Shown: positions 31,508 to 43,130 of the stretch, in pieces
Layout of the letters: the number at the start of each line of letters is the position of its first letter
Position numbering within the stretch: the stretch's first letter is position 1
Assembly (NCBI GenBank): GCA_016081115.2
Contig: CM071930.1
Location: forward strand, 29,651,641 to 29,715,640
Direction of reading: 5' to 3'
DNA from: Rehmannia glutinosa
Lineage: Eukaryota > Streptophyta > Magnoliopsida > Lamiales > Orobanchaceae
Length of the DNA stretch: 64,000 bases
Translations under genes and position numbers: made by a program
Notes under the pieces: generated by a model
Databases searched by the model: none
Told to the model about the DNA's origin: nothing
Seen by the model: only the letters and a program-made list of their open reading frames with translations

Positions 31508-32950
31508 ATGAGTGAGAACTCAAGAAATCTACAGAGAAATGACGAACTGCCTCAGGGAACACAAGTTGGCCCAAATACAAACGGCCAAAATGCACCAAAA
31601 GGAGGAACTAGGGTAACAATTGCATTACCTATCACGCAGCTTTTCAGTGACCCTAACTTTCTCCAACAAAAGAGACAACTATTGGCTCAAGCCCTTGCAA
31701 ACCCCAGCCTCAAATACCACCTCAACCATAAATAAATCCCCCTCAGGCATATCCCCTAAGAAATACCCAAAATCAACCCCCGATAAATCCAGACAATCAG
31801 GAGGCCAATTCTCGGGCTCTCAACCTGAGAACAGGCAACATAGGAGAAGGAAACGCGAGGACGCCCCCAAACAGAGTGTGGTGGACGAATCTTCTCTACC
31901 GCTCCATCCTCGACGAACCCGTTCTGTATTCACGGGATGCCTAGGACTAGACCGAGCTCGAGAATGACCTCAATGGTCCATAAATTCGAGACTCCAATTC
32001 AAGACCGAAACGCCCGCCCAGGGTCCCACCAATCGACAAGCGAGGCGTAAATCACCCGCCACGGAGATGACTCAATGAGTTAGAAGAAACACATGAAGGG
32101 CCTGACATCATCCAAGCTCCGCCAAGGGCGGATGAGCATCATCTTTTGCCCCTCACATATTGAAAACTCCTCTTCCCGCAAAGTTCAAAGTTCCCCAGAT
32201 CAGGCTATATGAAGGAGAAACCGACCCTACTACCCATATTCACAAATATTTGGCATGGATGGCGTGTTATAGTCCAAATGACGCCATCCTACGCCGAGCT
32301 TTCCCACTGATGTTGGGTGACTGGGCGCACTGTTGGTTCCAAACTCTACCACCGGGATGTATACATTCGTGGAACGACATGATGCCAGCTTTTAACACAC
32401 ACTACTTTGCTTCGAAGGTCCACGTGTTGATAGAGCAGCATCGTTACCAGATCGTTTCCTACCTCGACCGAAGGAATAAGTGAGAAGGAATATTTTGAAC
32501 CCCAACTCCCAACAAGGGTTCGTAGAACGAAGGGAGTGTACAATTTCTCTCTTCAACATAAAACAGGGCAGGGATGAGTCATTAATGAGTTACATCGCAC
32601 GGTTCAACAAACAAATCCGTGAAAATGGAGTCGGTATCTGATGACGTGATGGTCATCGCGGCCATGGTTGGGCTCGTCCCTGGAACCGATTTAATTACGC
32701 TTTCCATGAATCGAGGGAGAGCACTTTTTAAGAGTTTCTCCTCCGAGGAGAAAGACACATATGTGCCCAGGAGGCCATGGCAAACATCCCCACTGAGCAT
32801 AGACACCAAAATCCTCGAAAGGATGCCAAAAGGGACATCCCCTCCGAGTTAGGTTCCGGTTTCACACCATTTTCTGACAACACCACGACAGCATATAGGG
32901 CACAACAAGAAGTTAGAGCCCAAGTGGCAGCTTTGAAGAGCAATTAACCC
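31508..32950 (+). pseudogene. Gag of F
   Basis: The ATG at 31508 opens a 75-codon frame (MSENSRNLQRNDELPQG), followed by shifted frames. The core gag domain is at 32160-32483: PQIRLYEGETDPTTHIHKYL, LGDWAHCWFQTLPPG and SWNDMMPAFNTHYFASK, which is Retrotrans_gag. Frames near 32600-32850 continue with a FNKQIREN-type segment. It encodes the particle protein. At least four interruptions occur before 32950. The usual zinc knuckle is not seen, as is common in this group. Confidence 0.8.
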
Positions 32951-33199
32951 ACACACCTTCAACTATTTGGAAGGACATCAGGAATCTTAACCTGTTACCT
33001 CTTGCTCGCCCAATTAGGATGGACCCATTCAAATTGGATTCCAATCGATATTGTAGCAACCACAGGTTGATCAGCCATGAAACAATATGTACATAACCTC
33101 CCACAACCTCCACCACCCACTACTAAGCAAATCCGAACAACATCCTAATCACGCCTTTACCCGCCCAATGATAACAAGGGGCGGGAAATTTTAATAATG

Positions 33200-33720
33200 A
33201 TCAATGCGAATAAAGCCAAAGATAACCGGTCCAGCAGAAAAAGGAAAGCTAAGGCTCGAGAAGCTGAGAACGCAAAGCAACACATTCGAATTGCAGAAAT
33301 CTGACAAGGCTGACAAACTGTATACTTCTCCTTTTCAAGATGCTAATCAACTAGTACACCCCCACTCGGACCCTCTGGTCGTCACGGCCCCCATCCTGGG
33401 CATCCCGGTCTGAGATTTTGGTTGACTTAGCAGCTACACCTTGGTCATTTATATCGTGGGCCTTCCATAGATTGAACATGGATGAAAGCTACATAAAGCC
33501 ATGCAACGACAGCATTCTGGGATTCGGAGGGGGGAGAATCATCCCGCTGGGAGAAGTGGATTTATCCATCCAGATGGGCCAGGGAGCCCATAAGAGGACA
33601 GTAATCACCACATTCAAAATAATCAATTCTGACTCCGAATATAACACCATCATCGGCTGACTTCTGCTTTACCACTTGAAAGCAGCTGTCTCGGTGTATC
33701 ACTTCTGCATCAAGTTTCCG
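33200..33720 (+). pseudogene. Aspartic protease of F
   Basis: The frames 33204-33413 and 33418-33660 hold PHSDPLVVTAPILG, then ISWAFHRLNMDESYIKPC, GFGGGRIIPLGEVDLSIQMG and FKIINSDSEYNTIIG. This corresponds to a gypsy retropepsin: a flap region followed by a YNAILG-like end. The active-site DTGSS segment falls at the frameshift near 33415-33440 and is not readable as such. The assignment rests on order and on the conserved end. Confidence 0.65.
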
Positions 33721-33989
33721 AACTCAAGCGGAGAAGGGATTCACAAGGGGAATCCGAGAGAATCTCGGGAATACTCACTGAAGATCAGGACCATAGAGAT
33801 AAATGTTATTGAGAATGGAAAATCCGACGAAGCAACAAGAAATGTAGACATCAGATCCGGCAAATACTGGGTCGAGAAACCAAACCATTGAAACAGAAGC
33901 CGACCCGAATGGACGTCCCAGAAAAAAACAGATAGAATGAGAAGAATTACTCCGGAAAAATGAAGGACAGCGCAAAAAGCGAAAGCATG

Positions 33990-34860
33990 CTGAGCCGGTA
34001 GACGAGGTCAACATAGTAGATGACGATAAGCATAATGGGGGACGACAAATCAGGATCGGGCATAACCCACAAGAGCCACTCCGAACAGAGCTTATTGAAT
34101 TTCTAAGCGACAATTTAGACATATTCGCGTGGACTCATGAAGACATGCCTGGCATTGACCCCAAACATGCCTGCCACCATCTAAATATCGACCTCACCTG
34201 CCGACCAGTGATTCAGAAGCAGAGAAAGTTAGGCTCGGACAGGGAGGTCGCATTAGAAGCCAAAGTCGGTAAACTCTTGGATAATAAATTCATCCAGGAA
34301 GCACTCTACCCACGATGGGTAGCCAACCCCCGTAATGGTGAGAAAGAGTAGGAGACAGTGGTGTCTTTGCGTCGATTTCACAGACTTAAACAAAGCATGC
34401 CCCAAAGACAGTTACCCTCTCCCAAGCGTAGACTACATGGTCGACGCAGCAGCATGCCATGAATTAATGAGCTTCATGGACGCATATTCAGACTATAACC
34501 AGATCTAAATGTATCCAGACGACAAAGAGAATACTTCCTTCTACTCAGCTTGAGGAGTCTACTGCTACAAAATGATGCCATTCAGACTGAAAAATGATGT
34601 GGCGACCTATCAGAGGTTAGTCAATAAAATGTTTCAAAAGCTGATAGGACACACCATGGAAGTTTATGTAGATGATATGCTTGTAAAATCACTATCTGCT
34701 ATTGACCATCTACGTGATCTCAATGAAATGTTCAAAATCTTACGCGAGTAGAAAATGATGTTAAATCCAAAAAATGAACGCTAGGGGTCGGCTCGGGAAA
34801 TGTTTTGGGATATATGGTCAGCCAAAGGGGAATCGATGCCAATACAGACAAAATTAAGAA
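33990..34860 (+). pseudogene. Reverse transcriptase of F
   Basis: The frame 34145-34351 starts MPGIDPKHACHHLNI, the usual Tat/gypsy run-in, then EALYPRWVANP. In the next frame come CVDFTDLNKACPKDSYPLP, FMDAYSDYNQI and MPFRLKNDVATYQRLVNKMF. The catalytic motif YVDDMLVKS lies at 34665-34691, with both aspartates present. Stops interrupt at about 34350, 34507 and 34551. It would have made cDNA of the gypsy element. Confidence 0.85.
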
Positions 34861-35300
34861 AAACCTAACTCAGTAAAAAAAGTGCAAACCTTGACGAGAC
34901 GCATAGCCGCTTTGAGCAGGTTTGTCTTGAGGTCAACCGACAAGTGTAGGCCTTTCTTCGAAGTAATCAAGAAGAACAAAGGCTTTGAGTGGAAAGACCA
35001 AGTGCATGCAACATTCGACGTGCTGAAACAACATTTGAGGATCGTCCCTATTATCCAAAAGCCAACCCGAGGCCAAACCTTGTACCTGTATCTCTCTGTG
35101 TCCAAATATGTCGTTAGCTCGGTAATCCTTCAGCTAGATGGCTCGATCAAACATCCAGTTTATTATGTCAGTCAGGCCTTACACGATGCCGAGCTACAAT
35201 ACCCCCCAATGGAGAAACTAACATATGCATTGGTCATCTCCTCACGCAAATTAAGGCCATAACTGGAACATATGATCATCATATTGACCGAACACTCATT
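34861..35300 (+). pseudogene. RNase H of F
   Basis: The frame 34882-35262 reads LTRRIAALSRFVLRSTDKCRPFFEVIKK, FEWKDQVHATFDVLKQHL, LYLYLSVSKYVVSSVILQ and KHPVYYVSQALHDAELQYPP. This is the RT thumb/connection and the RNase H of gypsy elements. It ends in a stop after LVISSRKLRP at about 35262 and continues in another frame. Confidence 0.82.
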
Positions 35301-35329
35301 AAAGCAGATCCTACACTAACCTGACATTT

Positions 35330-35860
35330 CAGGACGGATGATCAAGTGGGCCATCGAACTCAACCAATTCGAGGTCTCATACGAGCCAATGACATCTATT
35401 AAGGGACAAACCCTAACAGACTTCATTGTAGAATTCACCCCACCCATCCAAGTTGAGTTTAGCAAAGAAGAAGAATGGAAATCGTTTGTTGATGGCTCTT
35501 CCACCACAGACCGAGCAGGGGTGGGAATTCTCCTAATTAACTTGGAGAACAAGTGTTTCTGCTCGGCCATCTAATTCAATTTCCCCACAACAAATAATGA
35601 GGCAGAATAGGAATCATTACTGATGGGATTGGAGATGGCAGCCTTCATGAGATTGAAAAAACTACTCGTCCACATCGTCTCTCAATTGGTAGTGAATCAA
35701 ATTAATGGGAACTACGAAGCAAATGAGCCAAAGATAGCCCGATATTTAGAGCTCGCAAAAAACAAAATTTCACAGTTCAAGGCGGAAATAATACACGTCC
35801 CCAGGAGTGAGAACGCTCAGGCTGATGCCTTAGCCTGAATGGCATCCAGCTCGGGGGCCG
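35330..35860 (+). pseudogene. Second (archaeal-type) RNase H of F
   Basis: The frame 35338-35574 contains ALNQFEVSYEP-like sequence, QTLTDFIVEFT, and EWKSFVDGSSTTDRAGVGIL, with the D-G-S of an RNase H start. The frame 35623-35838 has GLEMAAFMRLKKLLVHIVSQ, NGNYEANEPKIARYLELA and IIHVPRSENAQADALA, the N-A-x-A-D-x-L-A end. A second RNase H between the first one and integrase is a known hallmark of the Tat lineage. A stop at about 35572 splits it. Confidence 0.82.
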
Positions 35861-35965
35861 ACTAGATCGAAAAGGTCACGATTACTCATTTACCTCCTCC
35901 ATCACTAAACATCGCCAAGATAAATGCCAACGAAAGAGCCGAGTCAACATGGATGACCCCAATCA

Positions 35966-37113
35966 TTGAATACCTGGAGCATGGGATCTAGCCGGAAAAC
36001 AAAGCCAAGGTCCGTACTCTTAGATCCAAGGCAGCTCGATACACCATGGTGGATGGTGTCCTATATAAATGCAGATATTCAGTCCCATTGCTCAAATGCT
36101 TATCAAAGACCGATGCCGGCTTTGCACTACGTGATGTGCATGAAGGGATCTTCGGGAACCATGCGGGAGGTCAGACACTGGCACACAAATTGATTCGGTA
36201 AGGTTACTACTGGCCATCCCTGAAACAAAATGCGATCTCGATGGTAAAGAAATGCGAAAAATGCCAACGATTCACTCCACAGGTCAGATACCATTCTGAA
36301 CAACTCACATCAATCTTCAGTCCCTGGCCATTTGCCAAATGGGTAGTCGATCTCATCGGACCACTCCCTACTGGCAAATGGGGCGTCAAATATGCCATAG
36401 TCGGGGTGGACTATTTCACCATGTGGGTCGAACCAGAACCTTTGGCAAAAATAAGTGAAGAAAAGACCACCAGCTTTGTGTGGAAATCAATAATATGCAG
36501 ATTTGGGATACCTCACTCGATAGTAACTGACAACGGGAAATAATTCGATAACAAAAAATTTTGAGCTTTTTGCAAAAGATTTCATTCCAAGAACCACTTC
36601 TCCACTCCATACCACCCGTAATCAAACAGTCAGGTCAAGGCGGTAAATAAAATTCTTAAATATACATTGAAGGCAAGATTAGAAGAATCTAAGGGAAATT
36701 GACCCGTCGAGTTACTCGGTATATTGTGGTCTTACCGAACAACACATCGAGTTTCCATGGGAGAAACACTCTTCTCACTAGCCTATGGAGCCAAGGCTGT
36801 TATTCCTGTGGAAATTGGAGCTCCAACATTCAAAGTTGCAAAATTTGATGTAGAAAAGAACAATGCCGCCTTGAGAGCCGAGCTAGATATATTGGAAGAA
36901 AAGAGATGTAGTGGCGAGATGAAAAATGCTATCTACAAACAAAGAAGTAAAAGATACTACAACTCAAAGGTGAAAGAAAGGAAGTTCCTAGTTGGTGACT
37001 TGGTCTTAAAGAAATTCGGTGAGTCGAGCCCACTCGTTAAAGCCGACACAGGAAGGCCCGCATTTAAATCAATAAGGCTTTATCGAATGACGTATACAAT
37101 CTCGAATATTTAA
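35966..37113 (+). pseudogene. Integrase of F
   Basis: The zinc-binding part is near 36120-36270: LRDVHEGIFGNHAGG and CEKCQ supply the HHCC residues. The core at 36241-36543 includes FAKWVVDLIGPLPTGKWGVKYAIVGVDYFT and PHSIVTDNGK, so the first two aspartates are present. The glutamate region near 36600 is broken. The C-terminal part at 36724-37113 reads MWSYRTTHRVSMGETLFSLAYG, RSKRYYNSKVKERKFLVGDLVLKK and KADTGRPAF. No chromodomain follows. Stops lie at about 36200, 36543 and 36705. Confidence 0.83.
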
Positions 37114-37479
37114 GTGGGGAAAAATTCAATCATCCATGGAATGTAACCTACTTAAAGAAATATTATCAGTAAAGCATGGGTTTCTGAACATTTTACTTGA
37201 TCCATTTTCCTAGATGTTACTCGAATATAGTGGAGATGTTCTGAAGTGATAATAACAAGCTTAGTATGGTTCATGTCAACCCTGGGAAACTGAGAAAAGT
37301 TAAGTTATTTTTTTCATTTGATATTATGTGATCTCTCATTAATGATTACCTTATATTCACATCGGCCAAGCCTTGAGTGCAGTTCTATTCACCTCGGCCA
37401 ATGTCCCGAATGCGGACTATTCATCTCGATCCAGATTCAAGCACGACATAAAAACTCAACCTAGCACCGAGCTTGCCTA
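37114..37479. other. Region between integrase and tandem repeats of F
   Basis: Non-coding, with a segment near 37380-37440 that begins to show the GACTCGGTC-like motif. No gene is visible. Confidence 0.4.
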
Positions 37480-37985
37480 ATGAAAAGACTCGGTCAAATC
37501 CAAGCACACATATTGGAAATGATTCCACTCGAAAGACTCGGTCAAAACCGAGCATTAAATCTTGAAATGATTCCACTCAGAAGACTCGGTCAGCATCGAG
37601 CACAAAATCTTGGAAATGATTCCACTCAAAAGACTCGATCAAAACCGAGCACAAAATCTTGGAAATGATTCCACTCAAAAAAATTGGTCAAAATCGAGCA
37701 AAAAATCTTGGAAATGATTCCACTCGAGAAGACTCGGTCAGCACCGAGCACAAAATCTTTGAAATGATTCCACTCAAAAGACTCTATCAGAACCGAGCAC
37801 AAAATCTTAGAAATGATTCCAATCAAAAGACTCGGTCAGAACTGAGCACAAAATCTTGGAAATGATTCCACTTAGAAGACTCGGTAAGAACCGCACACAA
37901 AATCTTGGAAATGATTTCACTCAAAAGACTTGGTCAGAACCGAGCACAAAATCTTAGAAATAATTCCACTCAACTCGGTCACAAT
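37480..37985 (+). repeat. Tandem repeat of about 48 bp, roughly ten copies, in F
   Basis: The unit is GACTCGGTCAGAACCGAGCA, then CAAAATCTTGGAAATGATTC, then CACTCAAAA. Copies start near 37487, 37535, 37582, 37631 and onward at 47-49 bp steps up to about 37980. More diverged pieces run to about 38110. Each unit contains an inverted pair, CTCGGT...ACCGAG, able to form a small hairpin. Short tandem arrays 3' of pol are known in Tat-type elements. Confidence 0.85.
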
Positions 37986-38109
37986 TGAGCACGAAACTTA
38001 GAAAGTTTTGACGCAAAAAGGGTCGCTCAAAATCGAACAAAATACTTCGGAAAGACTCCATAAAACCGAGCACAATACTTGGTGAAAAATCAAGCACTCA
38101 GTTTACCAT

Positions 38110-38319
38110 TTGAACCCAAACCATACATATATTGGAAGGAAGCCGAGCCCAACACTTGGCAAAAAATTCGAAATGAAAAGTACATCAAATAAATAGATAG
38201 CTGAAAAGAAATTCAGTTCATAAGCAAAATATTTACACAAGGGGCCGAAGAAAATTACATCAAAAGGTGGCCTAAGGCCATTTACATCGAAAGCAAAAAG
38301 AAAAAGTATAAAATATGCC
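38110..38319. other. Spacer after the tandem repeat in F
   Basis: Non-coding, A-rich. No feature recognised. Confidence 0.3.
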
Positions 38320-40620
38320 CTAGGGGGCAGGAAGATGGACCCCAGTAGGAGGAGGGATTCTCATCGGGTCGCTCGAGGCCATTTTTTCTTCATTAATTGG
38401 GGGCGCACCCTGCTCGTTGGCAGTGTCAGGAAATCGTGGGCGGAGAGCATCCAAATCCGCGTTCAGTTGGTCGAACTCTTTCTCTAGCTCGGCCACGAAC
38501 CTCCCTTCTTTCAGATCTTGGAGGATCTCTCCAATACTGGTAGCATGCCCAAAAGTCAACATGTAGGTACACTCCTCCGAATCCTCATAAGCCCGGACAA
38601 CCTCCAACCGAGCCTCTACCCGAGCCTTCTCTACCCCGCTTCCTCGGAGGCCTCCTCCATTTCTCTATGGAGTTCGGCCTCACGCCTCTCCGACTCCTCG
38701 GCATGAGCGATAGCTGCCCTTCTCAGCTCGGCAACCTCCGCACGAAGCTCCTCCTCAGCCTTCCGTGCTTGATCTCGCCGCCTTGGCCTTCACGGCAGAC
38801 TCCTTCTCGCATTGGTCGCGGCCTTAGCCTCATTGGCTTTAGTCTTCAAAGACTCTTGGATCCCGCGCAAGGTAGCATGAGCATCTTGAAGACCGACATG
38901 GCGCTTCGCCAGGTCTTGCACCTCACCAATCATGTGCCAGATGAGGCCGATGATCCTACCAGATAGCCCAAGGCGTATTGGGATTTTTCCTCCCACTGAG
39001 TTTCCTGGCAGAAACGCTCGATGCCCATCATCCAGGCTTGGGCTGGCACATCCCTTGCTGCTCGACCGGCCTCCGGCAAAGATGCAACTTGCTCCTCGAT
39101 GGTGTGGAACACTTGGCGAATTCCACAAACCACCCAGGTTGCGACCTGACCATCATTTCGCACGCCTCTTCCCTCTCCCGGCTCGGAGGAATGAAGTGAC
39201 CTTCTTGCCCTAGGTCATCAAAAAAGACCCGTTGAGCTTCCCCCTTAGGGACATGTATCGAGGGTACCCACGGATAGGCCTAGTCCGCTTAGTCTGCCCG
39301 GGCTCATTGATAACCACTCCACTCCTCCTCTTTTGTAGCAGGGGCCCTTTCTCCTCTTCCCAGTTGCCCTCAGTCGGGCGCTTGCCTTGCCTGATTTCCT
39401 CTCTTCTTGCTGCCTTGGCCTCGACGATCAGGCTAGCGGTCGCCCCGGCTCTGCGGGTCCCGATGGAGGCAGGCAAAAAAGTCCACCCCTGCTGAACCTA
39501 CATCAAATAAACAAAACGTAGGTACGATCAGAACCAATAATCGAAGAAAAAATATCGAACTCATGAAAACATGCTTACGTCGAGTATCGCTCGGAGGAGC
39601 TCGCTCAATCAATCGCTCACCACTTGGCCTTTGCGCAACAAGGGTTGTGGGAGGCGGGACGACCTACTCGGCCCCAACTAGGCTATGCTCTCATCGCCCG
39701 GAGGATCCTCCTCATCGCCCTCCCCGCCCTGCGAGGATCCATCCTACACACTAGCGGGCCGCAGCCCAACTCCGTCCCAAGAACTGGACTTGAATCTTTC
39801 TGTCTAGTTTAGGCACGGCCTGTATCTTTCCCAGACGATTCATGAAGGCCCTGGAATGACCGCCCATGGAGGATCGATTGCATGCGCAATAAGAGAAAAT
39901 GAAAGGTCAATGACCAAAGAAAAGGAAATGAAAAATAATTCAAAACAAAGGAAAATGCTTACGGAAATCGTATCAAAAAATAAGTGGTGGGGAAAGGAAC
40001 GAGTTCCCCCGGTCCGACTGCCAGTCGGCTTCGACTCAAAACCATTTATCCTTTCACTCCTTGAGAGACTGTGGAAGGCCCGGGTTGGGTCTGCATGTAG
40101 TACCACCCGAAAGGGCGTTGTTGGCTCCTAGAGTAGCCTTCTAGAGAAAGAGCTCGTTTATCTCATCAAAATGAGGGCGCGGGTACTTTTCTTTGGAAAA
40201 TTATACTAACAGCCCTAAAATCCGACCTCAGGTCACCGGATGCACCTGGGATAGGGGCAAGTTCCACTTCCGGAACCACTTTGTTATGAAATGAGGCAAC
40301 GAAACCTCAGCCCAAACTGCAGGCTATAGGAATACATGGCAATGCACTCTGTCGGTGGATGGACTGTCGAGGGAATCATATATCTCAAGTGCAGCTCCTC
40401 TAATTCCCTCGGCATTATCATACTCATCTGCTAGTTTTGGACGGTCCTAGTCCAGTCTTCAACTACGTTCAATAAGGGGCCTCCACCCTGCCTCGGATCC
40501 CCATGACGGTGCCCATCTCGCTCCGAGCCGCCCGCTCGGGAAACCTCAGCATCGGCCTACTCCAAACCCCTAACCTCCTCATGATCATCACGAGGAGAAT
40601 CCATAATCTCAGCAGATTTG
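38320..40620 (-). pseudogene. Antisense ORF of gypsy F, plant gypsy-type transposon protein-like
   Basis: On the strand opposite to pol, downstream of integrase, several frames form one decayed ORF. Readable blocks in - strand order: near 40330-40150, VHCHVFL and FRKWNLPLSQVHPVT; near 40080, LPQSLKE and KDKWF, which recall the conserved WK-FFFV end of the Transposase_28 (PF04195) plant domain; 39476-39210, basic sequence with RPTEGNWEEEKGPLLQKRR; 39163-38790, RDVPAQAWMMG-type sequence with an alanine-rich coiled coil; and 38607-38320, DLKEGRFVAELEKEFDQLNA. Antisense ORFs downstream of pol are reported in Tat-group elements. The family link is by memory of motifs only. Stops break every block. 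Function is unknown. Confidence 0.55.
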
Positions 40621-41300
40621 TCCGAATGATGGTCCGAGTGCCCAACTTCTTCTCTTGAATCCTCCTGAGGTAAACCAGGCTTATACACTTAACCTTCCCA
40701 GAATATTTTCACCGGAGTAGGGTATAAAATCCCGTGCATCTCCTCAAGTGGCACCTCTGCCTCGGGACTCTGTTCTAAACTAGAAATATCTACGAAGATT
40801 GGTTTTGCTGGTGGAACCCCTCTTGCTGATAAGAAATTAACAAAAGGATCAGATGGGGGTCTCTATTTTAACCTCAACACTATGGTTTTGATTTTGACAT
40901 TCCTCAGAACCAGAAATTCCTGCTCGGTCTCTGTGGATGCTGCTCGGAAAATGGTAGATGCAAAAATATGGAATGAAAGAGGAATGGGGTATTTATAGGT
41001 TAACTTCCCTTGGAAGTAACGCCCCATCCCAACAGGCACGTCTTTTCAAATTCAAAAGTTGCAGAAAAACGTCACATCCTTGTAGTAACAGTCGTGTCAC
41101 CCGTTTCCTGTGCAGAATGGTCCAACAACCGAATGCCACACGTCAACCATCATAACACCCAATTAAGTGCCACTTTCAACATTAAATGACGGATGACAGC
41201 TGTCAGTAACTAAAGACTTTTTAAGGTTTATTCTTCCTCATTTGAGATTCATGATTACCATTTAAGTTTAAATCTGACTCAAAGGAATTTTCTTCTTGGA
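40621..41300. other. Non-coding 3' region of F
   Basis: GC-moderate sequence with a few short antisense frames (for example MHGILYPTPV near 40735-40705) that may be the N-terminus of the antisense ORF. AT-rich non-coding sequence follows from about 41120. Confidence 0.4.
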
Positions 41301-41317
41301 ATTAAACTTGGGGGCCA
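41301..41317 (+). other. Polypurine tract of F
   Basis: AAACTTGGGGGCCAT directly precedes the 3' LTR. CTTGGGGGC is a usual form in plant gypsy elements. Confidence 0.75.
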
Positions 41318-41663
41318 TTGATGACACCCGAGCCGAACTAAAACAAAACAATGACACCCGAGCCGAGCTAAACTCAAGCAACCCCACGTGGCCATTCATC
41401 TAATAAGGATGTCAGCCGACCAGGATTACTCTAATGATGTAAGCCACCGAGCAGAATGACTTAAGCTGCCAAGCCAAATGATGTAAGCTACCGAGCTGAT
41501 GACGTGGCATAAACCGAACTCGGCTCAGCATAACAAAATGAAGCAGGTACTTAAACGAGCACACCGCCGAGGAGGGCCAATGTAATAAGAGCGACCCCAT
41601 GATGACGCTCCAAACAATCAAAAGAACATACCCACAATAAAATAAGTCCTCAAAACCAACAAC
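41318..41663 (+). repeat. 3' LTR of F, truncated
   Basis: It starts TGATGACACCCGAG like the 5' LTR and matches it until about 41655. At 41664 it is replaced by a CACTA-like end. Roughly the last 380 bp of the LTR are missing. It carries about 55 bp around 41560-41620 that the 5' LTR lost. Confidence 0.85.
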
Positions 41664-41960
41664 GACTACAAGAAAATTGATTTGTAATGACAGGAAATTT
41701 CGTCATTACATGTTCCGAATTCTTCATTAAAAACTTTTAATGACGGGAAATTCCCATCACGGACCCCTCATTATTTCCCTCTTAGGTAAAAGTAAATAAT
41801 GAATTTAATGATGAGATTATACCGTCATTAAAAATCAATTTCAGTGATAATGAATTTCATCATTATATAGTCATTTCTCCTCATTAAATAGTACTTTAAT
41901 GACAAAACATCTCGTCATTGTATCTTCATTTTCATGTCACTGTATGTTGTTTTTTTGTTA
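41664..41960 (+). mobile_element. CACTA-like transposon terminus
   Basis: GACTACAAGAAAATT at 41664 differs by one base from the usual CACTA/EnSpm end CACTACAAGAAAA. About 300 bp of short, inversely repeated subterminal motifs follow: variants of TAATGACGGGAAATT and CGTCATTA at 41686-41725, 41738-41765, 41800-41860 and 41895-41920. This is the typical architecture of a CACTA end. No transposase and no opposite end were found, and LTR F does not resume. It is a fragment, or one side was deleted. Confidence 0.6.
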
Positions 41961-43130
41961 AATTTTACGATGATTATTATTTATTAGCCCAATTACTAAA
42001 TTTTAGTTTAGCAATAAAATTAAACCTCATAAAATCAATAATTATCCTGATAAAAAATTATTTTTTATTATGAAAAAATTATATGAATTTCTCATTACAT
42101 AAAACACATCATTATGAATAAATATCGAAGTCACTAAATATTCATAACAAATGATTTTTTTAAACAAGAATTTAACAATTGTAACTTGTTACAAAATATG
42201 AATATAAACTTGATGGACAACTAAAAATACTCTCTAAGATCTACTCCATGCAGTATAAAAAAACTTGAGCACCATAAAATATAACCACTTGGTTGTTTGA
42301 CTACTTCAATGTACATGTACCAATTTCCTAATCTATGCTTGAATTCTTCTTTATGAATCAACCTACAAGAAATTCAAAAAGTAAGCATGCATGTCAATAT
42401 CAAACAATAATATATAAAGACAAAAAAATCAATAACACATAAAGACTAAAAAATTCTAGAAGTTTTATGGACAAAACATATAATGCTATTGCAATGTGGT
42501 CCCCAAATTAGTGACTGATGCAAGTGAATTCGGCATATATAGAAAAAGGAAATCTAACAACCAGTATAGTCTCATGTATGTTCTTAATAAAGATAACCAA
42601 AAGGAAAAAAACTCTAAAGTTCTATATAAGGTTTCACAGCTCAAATTTTATGTGGAATAGTAATGAAAGTTAAATTTGAAGATAACAAAATGACAGATGG
42701 TACAACTACCAATTTTATTTAATATAGTTCTGGTGTATTGGTTGTGAAAAAGTGAATTGCAGTGTTTGACACATTTTGATATGCAATAAAAAGAAATTTG
42801 TAATGTAAACTCAAGAAAATTATTAACATTTCAAATCAATATAATTCAATTTACCTTCCAAATCTTAATTAATAATATGTTGTTGGAATTCATATCCCGA
42901 ATTATGAACCAATATATTAAACATGCGAATTGTTGATCAGGTAATCCACAAAAATTAAGCACACAAGAAACCACAAATAGATAGGTGAAATGAATTCTTA
43001 TGGAACAAATAAAATCAAATATAAATTAAATCCTCAATAACATAACCGTTTGCAAATTCATAGACAAATCATTAAATAAAATATACAACATGAAAAAGAT
43101 GGAAAAGAAGTTCTAGACTATGATGATGAA
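41961..43130. other. AT-rich non-coding sequence
   Basis: Over 1.1 kb with no ORF, no repeat structure and no recognisable element. It is probably the interior of the CACTA-like or outer LTR-type insertion. Confidence 0.4.

Larger units (their letters stand above)
30744..41663 (+). mobile_element. Gypsy retrotransposon F (Tat-type), decayed
   Basis: This Ty3/gypsy element lies on the + strand, with a 5' LTR at 30744-31401 and a truncated 3' LTR at 41318-41663. The domain order gag, protease, RT, RNase H, second RNase H, integrase, and then a long region with tandem repeats and an antisense ORF, points to the Tat group. There is no chromodomain. Stops and frameshifts are frequent, so it is much older than B. 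The 3' LTR is cut by a CACTA-like end and about 380 bp are missing. Confidence 0.88.

Noticed and set aside
37480..37985. Evenly spaced repeats that could suggest a CRISPR array
   Set aside because: The unit is a direct tandem repeat without unique spacers, inside a plant gypsy element.
38607..39500. Several + strand ORFs of 60-100 codons in the GC-richer part of gypsy F
   Set aside because: They are shadows of the antisense coding blocks; proline/serine-rich with no domain.
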